Source of the DNA: Lachnospiraceae bacterium
GTDB taxonomy: Bacteria; Bacillota; Clostridia; Lachnospirales; Lachnospiraceae
Assembly (NCBI GenBank): GCA_021770755.1
Contig: JAETQI010000011.1
Span: 1-64,000 of the forward strand
Reading direction: 5' to 3'
DNA: 64,000 nucleotides
Position numbers and translations under genes: made by a program. The first letter of the stretch is position 1, and each line of letters opens with the position of its first letter. Below, piece after piece: positions 52,102 to 60,952 of this stretch. Below the pieces are notes generated by a model. That model had not been told where the DNA came from and did not search any database. It saw only the letters and a program-made list of their open reading frames with translations.

Positions 52102-53928
52102 TTAACGCCGGATTTCGTGATGATTTTCCGTCATCCTGTGAAACGCTGCCTTCTGAACCGTCTCCGCATCGATCAGCCAGTATGTATCGTCATTGCAGAC
52201 GATCGTCCCCTCAATGTCACCGATCCTTTTCTCCCCAGAAAGACCAGCCATGATCTCCGTTGACAGGTCATCACCTGTAAGCGGGAGGATTCTGCCATCC
52301 GCACGGTTTCCGGAATAATAATTCAGTATTACATACACCGCATCATCAATTACGATCGATGACACCTGCGTATCCGTCATCGCGATATCCTGCATGACAG
52401 GCTGTACAACTCCATTCCGGACATCGACCCGCCACAGATTCCCTGTGATCACCTCTCCTGTTCTGTCTCCCGCCATGACATACGCCACCGCATCACTGCC
52501 CTGTTCCTCTTCGCCTGACTGTTTCGCTGCGGATGCATTTTCCGCATATGCGAATGTGCGGAAATCCGATACCTCGCCCGACATAATGTCCGACGCCAGC
52601 AGAATCCTTGTGTACGCGTTTTCTCCTTCCGTCCCTTCGATCGTGCCGGATTTCCAGTTGACCTGTTTTTTCGTGGCTGAACGATTCAGATCCTTGCTGA
52701 CTCTGAAATCTGCAGCCTGTACATCTGAAATATCCAGTGTTGTCTGCTCCTGGTTCTTTGGATTCAGGCTCACATGCTGCGGTTTAAAAACCAGTCCCGC
52801 CATCACGACAAGCACGCCGCACAGCATCAATGTGGACACTATCGTATTTCTCTCCCTGTACTGCAGTACATTTGTGATCCTGTATTTCAGCGAGGGTTCG
52901 CCAAATGTGATCGGTGTCAGGGTATACCCGTTCTGCCGTGCCGCGTATTTCAACAGACTCTCCGCGTATTTTTTCCGGATGTCATCATCCGCATTGGCGA
53001 TCACCGCCTCATCACAGGATATCTCCATATCCCTCACAAACAAAAAGTACGCCGCCCACACCAGCGGATTAAACCAGTGGATCACCGCGACCGCAAAAAA
53101 GAGCGGTTTAACAATATAGTCCCTCCTCCTTCTGTGATAACTCTCGTGGGCGATAACATAAGTGCACTCCCCTGCATCAATCGACCGCGGCAGATAGATC
53201 ACAGGCGGGAACAATCCCCACAAAAAAGGTGACTCAATTCCGTCTACCGTCCGAATCGCAGCACCTGCATACTCCCCAGCGACGCAGTCTCCCAAAAACG
53301 GCTCCGCGTTCTTAAGCTTTCCCCGAAACTTCCAGACCGTCCACATATTCCCTGCCGCCAACAGGAACACTCCGGTTCCCCACACAAGCGCCATGACCGC
53401 CCTTCGCGCCCCACCGTCATCCGTGCGGTATTCATGGTACGTTGTCTCCTCATTCAAATCAATACCTGGAACACCCCCCATCCTATTGGATACATACTCG
53501 TGACTGCTGCCTTCTGTCTCCACGGCCTGTTCATTCGGAATATAGTCGGTCTTTCCCTCCGCTCCGTCCTGAATATATGTCGTCGCACTGTTCGAGTCCG
53601 TACCCGGAACACCACTCCCGCCAATCGGTTCATAGTGATGGGATACCTCAGAACCGATCACCGTCTGCACGATCTGCTCATTCGGCAGATAATCCGTTTT
53701 CCGCTCCGATCCGGCAATATCAAAGTCTGCGATCCATGCCGGCACAAGGCTGAACGGTCCCTCCAGCCGGAACGGAATGCAGAGATTGACAAAGACTACA
53801 AACCACAAAAAGTACACAAACTTCCTCTCCCATCGCATCAGGAAAGCCCGCAGAACCATCACTACCACGATCGTATAGCAGCTAACCATACTGATGTTCA
53901 ATATCCTGACAAACACCTCACCCTGCAT
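52102..53928 (-). CDS. BlaR1/MecR1-type M56 metallopeptidase membrane sensor
   Basis: The 608-residue protein has N-terminal membrane segments, a gluzincin site HESYH (261-265) with ligand Glu in MEISCDEAV, another membrane segment (about 365-385) and an outer domain of about 220 residues. It lacks the penicillin-binding domain of BlaR1, so it senses something else. On stimulation such proteins cleave or trigger loss of the BlaI-type repressor encoded 24 bp upstream. Residues 77-118 and 126-164 are a tandem duplication (KTDYLPNEQ and KTDYIPNEQ). Ligand unknown. Confidence 0.85.
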   Translation of the reverse strand: MQGEVFVRILNISMVSCYTIVVVMVLRAFLMRWERKFVYFLWFVVFVNLCIPFRLEGPFSLVPAWIADFDIAGSERKTDYLPNEQIVQTVIGSEVSHHYEPIGGSGVPGTDSNSATTYIQDGAEGKTDYIPNEQAVETEGSSHEYVSNRMGGVPGIDLNEETTYHEYRTDDGGARRAVMALVWGTGVFLLAAGNMWTVWKFRGKLKNAEPFLGDCVAGEYAGAAIRTVDGIESPFLWGLFPPVIYLPRSIDAGECTYVIAHESYHRRRRDYIVKPLFFAVAVIHWFNPLVWAAYFLFVRDMEISCDEAVIANADDDIRKKYAESLLKYAARQNGYTLTPITFGEPSLKYRITNVLQYRERNTIVSTLMLCGVLVVMAGLVFKPQHVSLNPKNQEQTTLDISDVQAADFRVSKDLNRSATKKQVNWKSGTIEGTEGENAYTRILLASDIMSGEVSDFRTFAYAENASAAKQSGEEEQGSDAVAYVMAGDRTGEVITGNLWRVDVRNGVVQPVMQDIAMTDTQVSSIVIDDAVYVILNYYSGNRADGRILPLTGDDLSTEIMAGLSGEKRIGDIEGTIVCNDDTYWLIDAETVQKAAFHRMTENHHEIRR

Positions 53929-53952
53929 ACTGCCCTCATCCCCTTCCGCATC

Positions 53953-54312
53953 TCAATCCTTGTACTCATCGATCAGCGTCACAAGCTCCTCGATATCATT
54001 TTTGCTGAGCTTCTTTCTCTTTAGAAAAGCGGCGACAAAGTTTGGCAGAGAGCCATTGTGGTTCTCCTGCAGATACTGCTCTCCCTTGCGGCCTGTGTAC
54101 TCCTCCTTGCTGATCTTTGACGTGACGACAGCCGCCTGGTTCTGAAAAATGTCATTCTCGCAGATCTTGCGCAGCACCGTGTACGTCGTTGACTTCTTCC
54201 ACCCAAACCGCTGTGCCGCCAGCTTCACCAGCTCCCCGCTCCGTATCGGCTCTTTCTCCCAGATCAGCTCCGCCAGGAGATTCTCCGCTTCCGTCATGAT
54301 GTATGTAACCAT
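53953..54312 (-). CDS. BlaI/MecI-family repressor
   Basis: The protein of about 119 residues has a winged helix (SGELVKLAAQRFGWKKSTTYTVLRKICEND) and a C-terminal dimerisation part (GSLPNFVAAFLKRKKLSKNDIEELVTLIDE). It should repress its own operon until the M56 protein inactivates it. ATG at 54312 has AGGAGG at 9 bp; an ATG at 54318 is too close to it. The palindrome at 54339-54368 is the likely operator. Confidence 0.9.
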   Translation of the reverse strand: MVTYIMTEAENLLAELIWEKEPIRSGELVKLAAQRFGWKKSTTYTVLRKICENDIFQNQAAVVTSKISKEEYTGRKGEQYLQENHNGSLPNFVAAFLKRKKLSKNDIEELVTLIDEYKD

Positions 54313-54338
54313 ATACATTATCCTCCTATCCGGTTTAT

Positions 54339-54368
54339 ATGATTTAAACCAATTTTAGTTTAAATCAT
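54339..54368. promoter_or_regulatory. Palindromic operator before the BlaI-type gene
   Basis: Arms ATGATTTAAAC and GTTTAAATCAT are exact inverted copies with 8 bp between. It overlaps the -10 of the promoter, as expected of a BlaI-type repressor site, though it is not the TACA/TGTA type. Confidence 0.65.
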
Positions 54369-54385
54369 TTAGACCTGTTTGTCAA
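54357..54385 (-). promoter_or_regulatory. Promoter of the BlaI-M56 operon
   Basis: Perfect -35 TTGACA (54380-54385), 17-bp spacer, -10 TAAACT (54357-54362), inside the palindrome. Confidence 0.6.
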
Positions 54386-54393
54386 TAGATAAT

Positions 54394-54429
54394 GTAAAAA
54401 AGGAGTTGTCCCGTGCGGAACAACCCCTT
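54394..54429 (-). terminator. Terminator of rpsB-tsf
   Basis: On the minus strand a 13-pair stem (AAGGGGTTGTTCC with GGGACAACTCCTT) is followed by TTTTTACATT, 18 bp past the tsf stop. Confidence 0.8.
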
Positions 54430-54447
54430 CCAGAATATTCTATCAAA

Positions 54448-55383
54448 TTACATACCTGCCTGCGCAGCCACCTCAGCCGCAAAATCGTCAACCTTCTTCT
54501 CGATTCCCTCACCAGTCTCGAAACGGACAAACTTTCTGATCTTGATCTCTGTCCCATTCTCCTTGGATACAGTGTCGAGATACTGCTTAACAGTCTGCTT
54601 TCCGTCCTCAGCCTTTACATAAACCTGCTCGAGCAGACATACTTCTTTGAGTTCCTTGTTGAGACGGCCAATCACTGCTCCCTCGATCACCTTCTCCGGT
54701 TTTCCAGCCATCTTCGGATCGTTCTTGATCTGCTCGGCAATGATCTCCTTCTCATGAGCCTTGTACTCCTCGGAAACCTCCTCCGAAGACACATACTTCG
54801 GGTAGAGTGCCGCAACCTGCATCGCAAGGTTGTTGAGCGCTTCCTTCACTGCATCGTTTACCACTGCTGTCTCTGCATCCACGATCACACCGATCTTGCC
54901 GCCGCCATGTGTATAGGTCACGACACAGCCGTTCTCAGCTACAACCTTCTCAAACCTTCTGATGCTCAGCTTCTCGCCGATCACAGCGATCTTCTCAACC
55001 AAAGCATCCTTGACCGTCTTGGAAGCGTCCTCGTTCCACGCCTCTGCAAGAAATGCGTCGATATCTGCCGCCGATGTTGTGAGCGCCTGCTTAGCCACTG
55101 CCGTTACATAGCTCTGGAACTGCTCGTTCTTTGCGACAAAGTCTGTCTCGGAGTTTACTTCCACGACAGCCGCTACCTGATCGCCCTCTGTGAGCACCCT
55201 GCAGAGTCCCTCCGCCGCAATACGGTTCGCTTTGTTCTCTGCCTTAGCCTGTCCTTTTTTCCTCAAATATTCAACAGCTTCGTCCATGTTTCCGTCTGTC
55301 TCGTTCAGTGCTTTCTTGCAATCCATCATGCCAGCACCGGTCATCTCTCTCAACTCTTTTACCATTGCTGCTGTAATAGCCAT
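54448..55383 (-). CDS. tsf: Translation elongation factor Ts
   Basis: EF-Ts recharges EF-Tu by exchanging GDP for GTP. The 311-residue protein opens AITAAMVKELREMTGAGMMDCKKALNETDGNMDEAVEYLRKKG and has VVEVNSETDFVAKNEQF, both signature stretches. GGAGGAA precedes ATG. It follows rpsB by 42 bp in the usual order. Confidence 0.98.
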   Translation of the reverse strand: MAITAAMVKELREMTGAGMMDCKKALNETDGNMDEAVEYLRKKGQAKAENKANRIAAEGLCRVLTEGDQVAAVVEVNSETDFVAKNEQFQSYVTAVAKQALTTSAADIDAFLAEAWNEDASKTVKDALVEKIAVIGEKLSIRRFEKVVAENGCVVTYTHGGGKIGVIVDAETAVVNDAVKEALNNLAMQVAALYPKYVSSEEVSEEYKAHEKEIIAEQIKNDPKMAGKPEKVIEGAVIGRLNKELKEVCLLEQVYVKAEDGKQTVKQYLDTVSKENGTEIKIRKFVRFETGEGIEKKVDDFAAEVAAQAGM

Positions 55384-55425
55384 CTTCTATATTCCTCCTG
55401 CTTCCTTTATCTTCTATCTGAAAAA

Positions 55426-56160
55426 CTATTCTGCTGCTTCCTCTACAGCCTCTTCCGGCTCTGCGTCCGTCATGATCTCGCCCTGGTTCGCCTCGATCAC
55501 TGCATCCGCCATGGCTGATACGATCAGCTTGACCGCCCTGATCGCGTCATCGTTACCCGGAATGACGTAATCGAGTTCCTCCGGATCACAGTTCGTATCC
55601 GCGATACCGATCAGAGGGATCCCAAGTGTATGAGCCTCCTGCACGCAGATCCTCTCCTTCTTCGGATCTACAACAAAGATCGCGTCAGGGATCTTCTTCA
55701 TGTTCTTGATGCCGCCAAGGTTTCTCTCAAGCTTCTCCCACTCCTTCTTGAGTTTGATCACTTCCTTCTTCGGAAGAACGTCAAAAGTTCCGTCCTCAGA
55801 CATAGTCTCGATCGCCTTGAGTCTGTCGATCCTGCTCCTGATCGTCTTGAAGTTTGTGAGCATACCGCCCAGCCATCTCTCATTTACATAGAACATGTTG
55901 CAGCGCTCCGCCTCTGTGCGGACTGCGTCCTGAGCCTGTTTCTTTGTTCCGACAAAAAGGATCGTACCGCCCTGTGCTGCGATGTCTGCCACAGCCTTGT
56001 AAGCCTCATCGACTTTTCCTACGGATTTCTGCAGGTCGATGATATAGATACCGTTTCTCTCTGTGAAGATATAGGGAGCCATCTTAGGGTTCCATCTTCT
56101 CGTCTGATGTCCAAAATGAACACCCGCCTCTAACAACTGCTTCATTGAAATAACACTCAT
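55426..56160 (-). CDS. rpsB: 30S ribosomal protein S2
   Basis: This 244-residue protein is part of the small ribosomal subunit. Signature stretches are [41 protein letters not shown] and [12 protein letters not shown]. The tail is acidic (Glu/Ala-rich). GGAGGT precedes ATG. It has its own promoter and a structured leader of about 160 nt. Confidence 0.98.
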   Translation of the reverse strand: MSVISMKQLLEAGVHFGHQTRRWNPKMAPYIFTERNGIYIIDLQKSVGKVDEAYKAVADIAAQGGTILFVGTKKQAQDAVRTEAERCNMFYVNERWLGGMLTNFKTIRSRIDRLKAIETMSEDGTFDVLPKKEVIKLKKEWEKLERNLGGIKNMKKIPDAIFVVDPKKERICVQEAHTLGIPLIGIADTNCDPEELDYVIPGNDDAIRAVKLIVSAMADAVIEANQGEIMTDAEPEEAVEEAAE

Positions 56161-56288
56161 GTCTTACCTCCATTTTCTGCGGGATCACCGCGCTTCCGTC
56201 CGCTTCATCCCTGCGGGCTACTATCCTGTACAGGTGCATGGACCGCAGATCTGCGAACGTGAATACTATATGAATCAAATAATGTTGC

Positions 56289-56323
56289 TGTCGTGGCTGC
56301 AATACCCGGATACAGCCACAACA
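56289..56323 (-). promoter_or_regulatory. Stem-loop at the 5' end of the rpsB leader
   Basis: On the minus strand TGTTGTGGCTG pairs with CAGCCACGACA (11 pairs, one G-U) around a 13-nt loop. It starts at the predicted transcription start, so it could stabilise the mRNA or be an S2 binding site for autoregulation. I do not recognise it as a named leader family. Confidence 0.45.
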
Positions 56324-56328
56324 GTAAT

Positions 56329-56357
56329 AATATAACACAAAAAGACCTCCTGTGCAA
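56329..56357 (-). promoter_or_regulatory. Promoter of rpsB-tsf
   Basis: -35 TTGCAC (56352-56357), 17-bp spacer, -10 TATATT (56329-56334). It overlaps the terminator of the upstream flagellar operon. Confidence 0.55.
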
Positions 56358-56366
56358 GAGGTTTTT
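56341..56366 (-). terminator. Terminator of the flagellar/chemotaxis operon
   Basis: ACCTC and GAGGT arms, flanked by A- and T-runs, form a short stem directly after the stop of the MltG-like gene. Confidence 0.6.
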
Positions 56367-56969
56367 TTATCTCGTGATCTTATCCGCGATCTCCTGCCAG
56401 CTATCCGCCACGCCGATCGTCTTCGTCCCTGTGCTGAGCCGCTTGTCATAACCATGCTGCATCAGAAAGGCATCGTACTCAGCCGCATTTTCGATCAGGC
56501 CAGCATTGTACAGCTTCCTTGCGACAGTTCCCGAGTCATCGCCCGACGCGATCACGATCTGGGTAGTTTCCCCCGGCGCGCCTCCCTCATCCGAGGGCGT
56601 CACAATGATGGCAGACGATGATTCCGATGCGGCAGCACCGGAAGCTTCCACTTCTGCATCTCCATCCGAAAGCTGCGTTGACGGCTCTGTCCTGTCTGCC
56701 TGCTCCGATTCCTTTGCCGCATCCAGCACAGAACTGATCTGTGATTCCATCTCCTCATCGCGAACGAGCACCTGCTCTGTCGGTCCGGTTTCCGAAAGCG
56801 TCTCCGGTTCTTCGGTCTCTCCGACCAGCCTGCTCTCCTCACCAAGACCATATTCCCTCAGCACTGCAACCCTCGCATCCGCCACCGCGTTTCTGCTGTA
56901 AGCTCCCATGACTGCCGCAGTGATCACAACGCCGATTCCCATGCCTCTGATCATATATTTAAACTTCAT
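56367..56969 (-). CDS. YceG/MltG-like N-domain protein, lacking the catalytic part
   Basis: The 200-residue protein has one N-terminal membrane segment, a Glu/Ser/Thr-rich acidic linker (about 40-130), and a C-terminal module GDDSGTVARKLYNAGLIENAAEYDAFLMQHGYDKRLSTG. That module resembles the LysM-like domain of the peptidoglycan transglycosylase MltG. The catalytic domain is missing, so it probably binds cell wall rather than cutting it. Its ATG follows the DUF6115 stop with no gap. It ends the flagellar/chemotaxis operon. Role in flagellum placement is a guess. Confidence 0.65.
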   Translation of the reverse strand: MKFKYMIRGMGIGVVITAAVMGAYSRNAVADARVAVLREYGLGEESRLVGETEEPETLSETGPTEQVLVRDEEMESQISSVLDAAKESEQADRTEPSTQLSDGDAEVEASGAAASESSSAIIVTPSDEGGAPGETTQIVIASGDDSGTVARKLYNAGLIENAAEYDAFLMQHGYDKRLSTGTKTIGVADSWQEIADKITR

Positions 56970-58115
56970 CTACACGGCCCCCTTGAACAGATTGATGACC
57001 AGCTTTACCTCTCCGACTCCAAGACCAAGCTCCTTTGCGATATCCACATTGGAGTAGCCCTCCTTGTGAAGCCGCAGGATCCTGTCATTATTGTTTTCAT
57101 TTAAATCTCCCGCAGGCGGCTGTGCAGCGTATTCTTCCGGCTGCTTCACCGCACTCACCACATTTTCCGGCACGAAAGCCTGCGCTTCCTTCCTCACAGG
57201 CCGCTCGATATGCGGCGCCTGCTCCGCAAAAGAATAAACCTCCACCGGTCTGATATCAGCAGGCTTTACATCAACAACTCTCATATCCTCGGGGCGCGAA
57301 CCAAGTGTCTGCAGATCTGCCGCGCTGACCGGATTGACACTGGTACTGCTCTCCGGAACCGGCTGCATATCGTTGGAATTGACAATATCTGCCGATACGA
57401 TCTCCACACTCTTTACCATGAGAGGACTCAGCTCTGCCGGTTTTTCCTCCTGTGCCCTGTTTCCGGCATTGAACGCCCACGACGTCATCTCCAGCGCACG
57501 GGCATCCAACTGACGGTGCATTGTCATCTCCTGCTGCATCGGAAGAATGAGCCTCGCCATCTGGCGGCGCGCATACTCTTTCTCCTGCGCGTCCCTGTCC
57601 AAAATGGCAGACCCCAAAAGTTTATTTTTCTCAGCTTCCTCCTGCTTCTCCCGTTCCTTTGCCTCGGCCTCCTCCTTCGCCTTTGCGGCAAGGGCGATCG
57701 CCGCCGCATTTGCCGCTTCCTCTGCCTCCTTCGCCGTCTTGTCCACATGCTTGACAGTCTCTTTCAGATTATTATGCTTATCGTTTAACATATCATAGAG
57801 AAACATCACTTCCTGGTGAGATTTGTTGATATCTGCAAGCACTGTCTCCGAATATTCATTGATCGCCATAATCTTTTCGTTGGAGATACGCTCAGACGCA
57901 CGTTCCGTCTTTTCCACCGCGTACTCCAGTGTCTCATCCACAACCTCCGTCACGCGCTCCTTAGCATCCCGCATCTCTTTGTCTATCACGCTTCGGATCA
58001 GCTCCGGATCGATCTGCTGCCCTTCATCACGCTCTTTTGTCTTTTCCCTGATCAAAAAACTGCCTGCAAAAGCACCGACCCCAAACACTAACAGTGCTAT
58101 CTCTAACCAATTCAT
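56970..58115 (-). CDS. DUF6115 membrane-anchored coiled-coil protein with C-terminal HTH
   Basis: The 381-residue protein has an N-terminal membrane anchor (about 4-22), a long coiled coil (about 30-190, Lys/Glu/Ala-rich), a loose middle and a C-terminal helix-turn-helix-like motif, NNDRILRLHKEGYSNVDIAKELGLGVGEVKLVINLF. The layout matches DUF6115. It occupies the place of swrB in the Bacillus subtilis operon, downstream of sigD and upstream of rpsB, and has a similar anchor-coil plan. A role in flagellar assembly is plausible but not shown. Confidence 0.75.
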   Translation of the reverse strand: MNWLEIALLVFGVGAFAGSFLIREKTKERDEGQQIDPELIRSVIDKEMRDAKERVTEVVDETLEYAVEKTERASERISNEKIMAINEYSETVLADINKSHQEVMFLYDMLNDKHNNLKETVKHVDKTAKEAEEAANAAAIALAAKAKEEAEAKEREKQEEAEKNKLLGSAILDRDAQEKEYARRQMARLILPMQQEMTMHRQLDARALEMTSWAFNAGNRAQEEKPAELSPLMVKSVEIVSADIVNSNDMQPVPESSTSVNPVSAADLQTLGSRPEDMRVVDVKPADIRPVEVYSFAEQAPHIERPVRKEAQAFVPENVVSAVKQPEEYAAQPPAGDLNENNNDRILRLHKEGYSNVDIAKELGLGVGEVKLVINLFKGAV

Positions 58116-58163
58116 CTGCTACCTAACCTCTCTATTTTTCATTATGTAAATCCCAGGAACTCC

Positions 58164-58475
58164 CTATATCTTCATGTCAAATCCACCCTCGGATTTCGCG
58201 ACCACCCTGCCGTCACCCTTAAGTTTTTTCCTCCGTTTTCCGCCATCGCCGGAATACTCATTATGCCCCTTTTCTTTGGCATCGAAACGTTCCTCCTTGA
58301 ACAGGGCTTCATCCGCATGAACCACCTGTTTCGCCTGAAGCTGCTGCTTCTTCTCCTCCTGCACCTGTATGTTGCCCTGGTCTACCATTCCCTTCTCAAC
58401 CTGTTTCAGCTGATTGTGCAGAACATTGTCCGTCTGCTGGATACTGCCGTTCAATAAGATCGGACTGATCGCCAT
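58164..58475 (-). CDS. Small hydrophilic flagellar-operon protein, unknown function
   Basis: I cannot assign this 103-residue protein. It is Gln/Lys-rich (QLKQVEKGMVDQGNIQVQEEKKQQLQAKQVV) with a highly basic, Gly-rich C-terminal end and no membrane segment. GGGGGGAT lies before ATG. Its place between fapA and the DUF6115 gene, in the same direction, makes it part of the operon. Confidence 0.75.
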   Translation of the reverse strand: MAISPILLNGSIQQTDNVLHNQLKQVEKGMVDQGNIQVQEEKKQQLQAKQVVHADEALFKEERFDAKEKGHNEYSGDGGKRRKKLKGDGRVVAKSEGGFDMKI

Positions 58476-58549
58476 GTTAATCCCCCCTTCAGATCCGTTT
58501 ACCTACTTCGCTATATTTTAATATATTTTTGTAAAAAAGGCAATAGCCC

Positions 58550-60139
58550 CTACAAAATTGCAGAAGCTACATCACCATCTTTTTTGATCAGACGACAATA
58601 TGTGTACTCTTTCTTAACAGTCATCGTGGCACCTGATATGCTCACCACCACACCCTGATACATCGTGCCCCGCAGTACGATCTGCGCCGGTCCCTCTGTT
58701 TTCAACAGTTTGTCTAGCTTTTCGATCTCTTTTAGTTCCTCCTGTATCTTCGCCTGCGCTTCCGCCAGTGTGACCTGCAGCATTCTGGCATTTTTGATCT
58801 GTTCCTGCGTCAGCCTGACTCCCGTCTTTAACTTCCTGCTTGTTTCTTCCAGGACTTTCTTCATCTGCGGTATCGCCTTTGACTTTTCCCCAACGCTCTT
58901 CTGCAGCGCTGCCAGCCGCTTCTTTGACTCGACATCGGTTCCGATCTCCACGATCGTTGATGCTCCCATCGGCGATCCTATATTCCGGGCATTGATCGCG
59001 CCTTTTGCAACCACTTTTCCGCCTGTAATCAGCCCTTTTCCCGCATCGGCATTGACATTGGTTCCCGCAGTCACCCTGGCGTTTATGATCTGCTCTGCCT
59101 CCACAAAGCCGGCCGCCTCAACCTCTGCCGCGGAGATGAACTTCGCGACGATATTGCCTCCCGCTTTCAGTCTGCCCTTGTTCTGCCCGTGCATTCCCCT
59201 TGCGATGACGATATTGCCGCCTGCCTCTATGACCGCACCTTCCACAACACCGCTCACAAAGACATTGCCGTCTGTCTTGACACTGAAATTCTCACAGACA
59301 TTTCCCTTGACTTCCACATCGCCATGATACTCGATATTTCCTGTGGATGTCCCTACATCCTCGACACTGTATACATCGGACACAAAGACCGCCTTGTCGA
59401 CCAGTGACACATGTCCGTCAACCATACTGATCAGCTTTAGTCCGTCCTTTGATTTCTCGAGATTTCTGCCGTGGTCAAAGACCGCCCTTTTTACCTCGCG
59501 TGCCAGCAGGACCGAGCCGTATACATCAAACCCGTTCTCGCCCTTCTCCTCCGGAATGATCTCCGCAAGAACCTGCCCTTTCGTGCACTGATGCAGGTTA
59601 TTCAGTTTGAAAAAGTCTACGGTCCCATCTTCTTTCAATTCAGGGCGTACCGTATTATCCGTATCAAAATGATATATGACCGAACCATCGCGCCCCGCCG
59701 TGGGAAGCTTTCCCCGCGCAACAATGATATCCGTGCAGTACGGCCGCTCCTCGAGCGCCATCAGGATCGCATCCTCATCGATCCCCGCCCGCACCCTCAT
59801 ATGTGCGAGCAATTCCAGTATACGCGCTTTGCTGGTTGGCTGTCCGCCGGCACTCGGCGGATACATCCTCAGTATCGCCGTCATCTTGTCAGCCTCAACA
59901 TCGATCATGCATTTCTCATCCACGGGCGGCATCTTCTTCGAAGTCAAAAAAAGGACAACCTCCTCATCGCCCATATTCGCCAGAGCTGAGTTGATTGCCA
60001 TGACATCATAGGGTACTCCTATTATATTGAGATACTCTTTTAATTCCGCAACACGTATCTTTTCGCCTTCCCCAATTGGAGGGGATAACAAAAGGCTTAC
60101 CCCTTTTTCATTAATCTGTATCTGAAAATATCCATTCAT
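58550..60139 (-). CDS. FapA-family (DUF342) polymer-forming protein
   Basis: The 529-residue protein shows the DUF342 plan: an N-terminal alpha/beta part, then a right-handed beta-helix of hexad repeats (about 250-400: GNIEYHGDVEVKGNVCENFSV, GAVIEAGGNIVIARGMHG), then a coiled coil (about 420-490). Related proteins occur in many flagellar operons and may form a scaffold; their exact job is open. GAGGTAGG precedes ATG. Confidence 0.9.
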   Translation of the reverse strand: MNGYFQIQINEKGVSLLLSPPIGEGEKIRVAELKEYLNIIGVPYDVMAINSALANMGDEEVVLFLTSKKMPPVDEKCMIDVEADKMTAILRMYPPSAGGQPTSKARILELLAHMRVRAGIDEDAILMALEERPYCTDIIVARGKLPTAGRDGSVIYHFDTDNTVRPELKEDGTVDFFKLNNLHQCTKGQVLAEIIPEEKGENGFDVYGSVLLAREVKRAVFDHGRNLEKSKDGLKLISMVDGHVSLVDKAVFVSDVYSVEDVGTSTGNIEYHGDVEVKGNVCENFSVKTDGNVFVSGVVEGAVIEAGGNIVIARGMHGQNKGRLKAGGNIVAKFISAAEVEAAGFVEAEQIINARVTAGTNVNADAGKGLITGGKVVAKGAINARNIGSPMGASTIVEIGTDVESKKRLAALQKSVGEKSKAIPQMKKVLEETSRKLKTGVRLTQEQIKNARMLQVTLAEAQAKIQEELKEIEKLDKLLKTEGPAQIVLRGTMYQGVVVSISGATMTVKKEYTYCRLIKKDGDVASAIL

Positions 60140-60172
60140 CTAAGTCCTACCTCCAGGCAATCGATACAACTG

Positions 60173-60934
60173 TTAATCCAATATTCCGATATAATTACCC
60201 ATCTTTGTCTTCATTTTCTGCAACGCCTTGGTATGCAGCTGTGATATCCTCGACTCCGACACCTCGAGCACACGGCTGATCTCCTTCAATGTGAGCTCCT
60301 CGTAATAATACAGCAGGATCACCTTCTTCTCTTTCTCCGTCAACAGTTCCAAAGATTCCTCGAGCATTTTCTTGAGCTCACTTCTCTCTATCACACTCTC
60401 CGGTGTATCAAAACCCGAGCTGATGCTCTTTTCCGACGAGATATCATTTCCCTGCTCCACATATTCATTCAGGGATATAATATTGTCCGCTTTGACCTGA
60501 TTCTGCCAGTCCAGGAACTCATCTTCGCTGATCCCCATATATGCTGCCAGTTCCGCATCTGTCGCCGGCCGCCCGTTCCGCTGCTCCAGTTCTTTCATCG
60601 CCGTATCGATCTGTTTCTGGCGCTGCCTGATCGTGCGCGGTATCCAGTCCATCTTCCGGATCTGGTCCAGGATCGCTCCCCGTATCCGCAGGCTTGCATA
60701 GGTTTCAAACTTTACCTCTTTGCCCCTGTCAAACTTATCGATGGCATCTATGAGTCCAAAGACACCGTAACTTACCAGATCTTCATATTCCACATTGTAG
60801 CCAAGGTACATACTAAGCCGCCCTGCAACTACCTTTACAAGCGGAGCATATTCCAATATAAGTTTTTCCCTCAGATCCGGCGTTTTCAGTCTGGCATAAT
60901 CCTCCCAAAGCCTTTTGCGTGCTGCATCGTTCAT
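60173..60934 (-). CDS. sigD: Flagellar sigma factor (FliA/SigD/WhiG family)
   Basis: Sigma-28 directs RNA polymerase to late flagellar and chemotaxis genes. The 253-residue protein has region 2 (LVKVVAGRLSMYLGYNVEYEDLVSYGVFGLIDAIDKFD, FETYASLRIRGAILDQIRKMDWIPR), region 3, and region 4 (LLTEKEKKVILLYYYEELTLKEI, ESRISQLHTKAL). It lies between cheD and fapA, as in Bacillus subtilis, where sigD follows cheD. No flgM is in the window. Confidence 0.94.
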   Translation of the reverse strand: MNDAARKRLWEDYARLKTPDLREKLILEYAPLVKVVAGRLSMYLGYNVEYEDLVSYGVFGLIDAIDKFDRGKEVKFETYASLRIRGAILDQIRKMDWIPRTIRQRQKQIDTAMKELEQRNGRPATDAELAAYMGISEDEFLDWQNQVKADNIISLNEYVEQGNDISSEKSISSGFDTPESVIERSELKKMLEESLELLTEKEKKVILLYYYEELTLKEISRVLEVSESRISQLHTKALQKMKTKMGNYIGILD

Positions 60935-60952
60935 TCCAATCCCCCGTAACGC

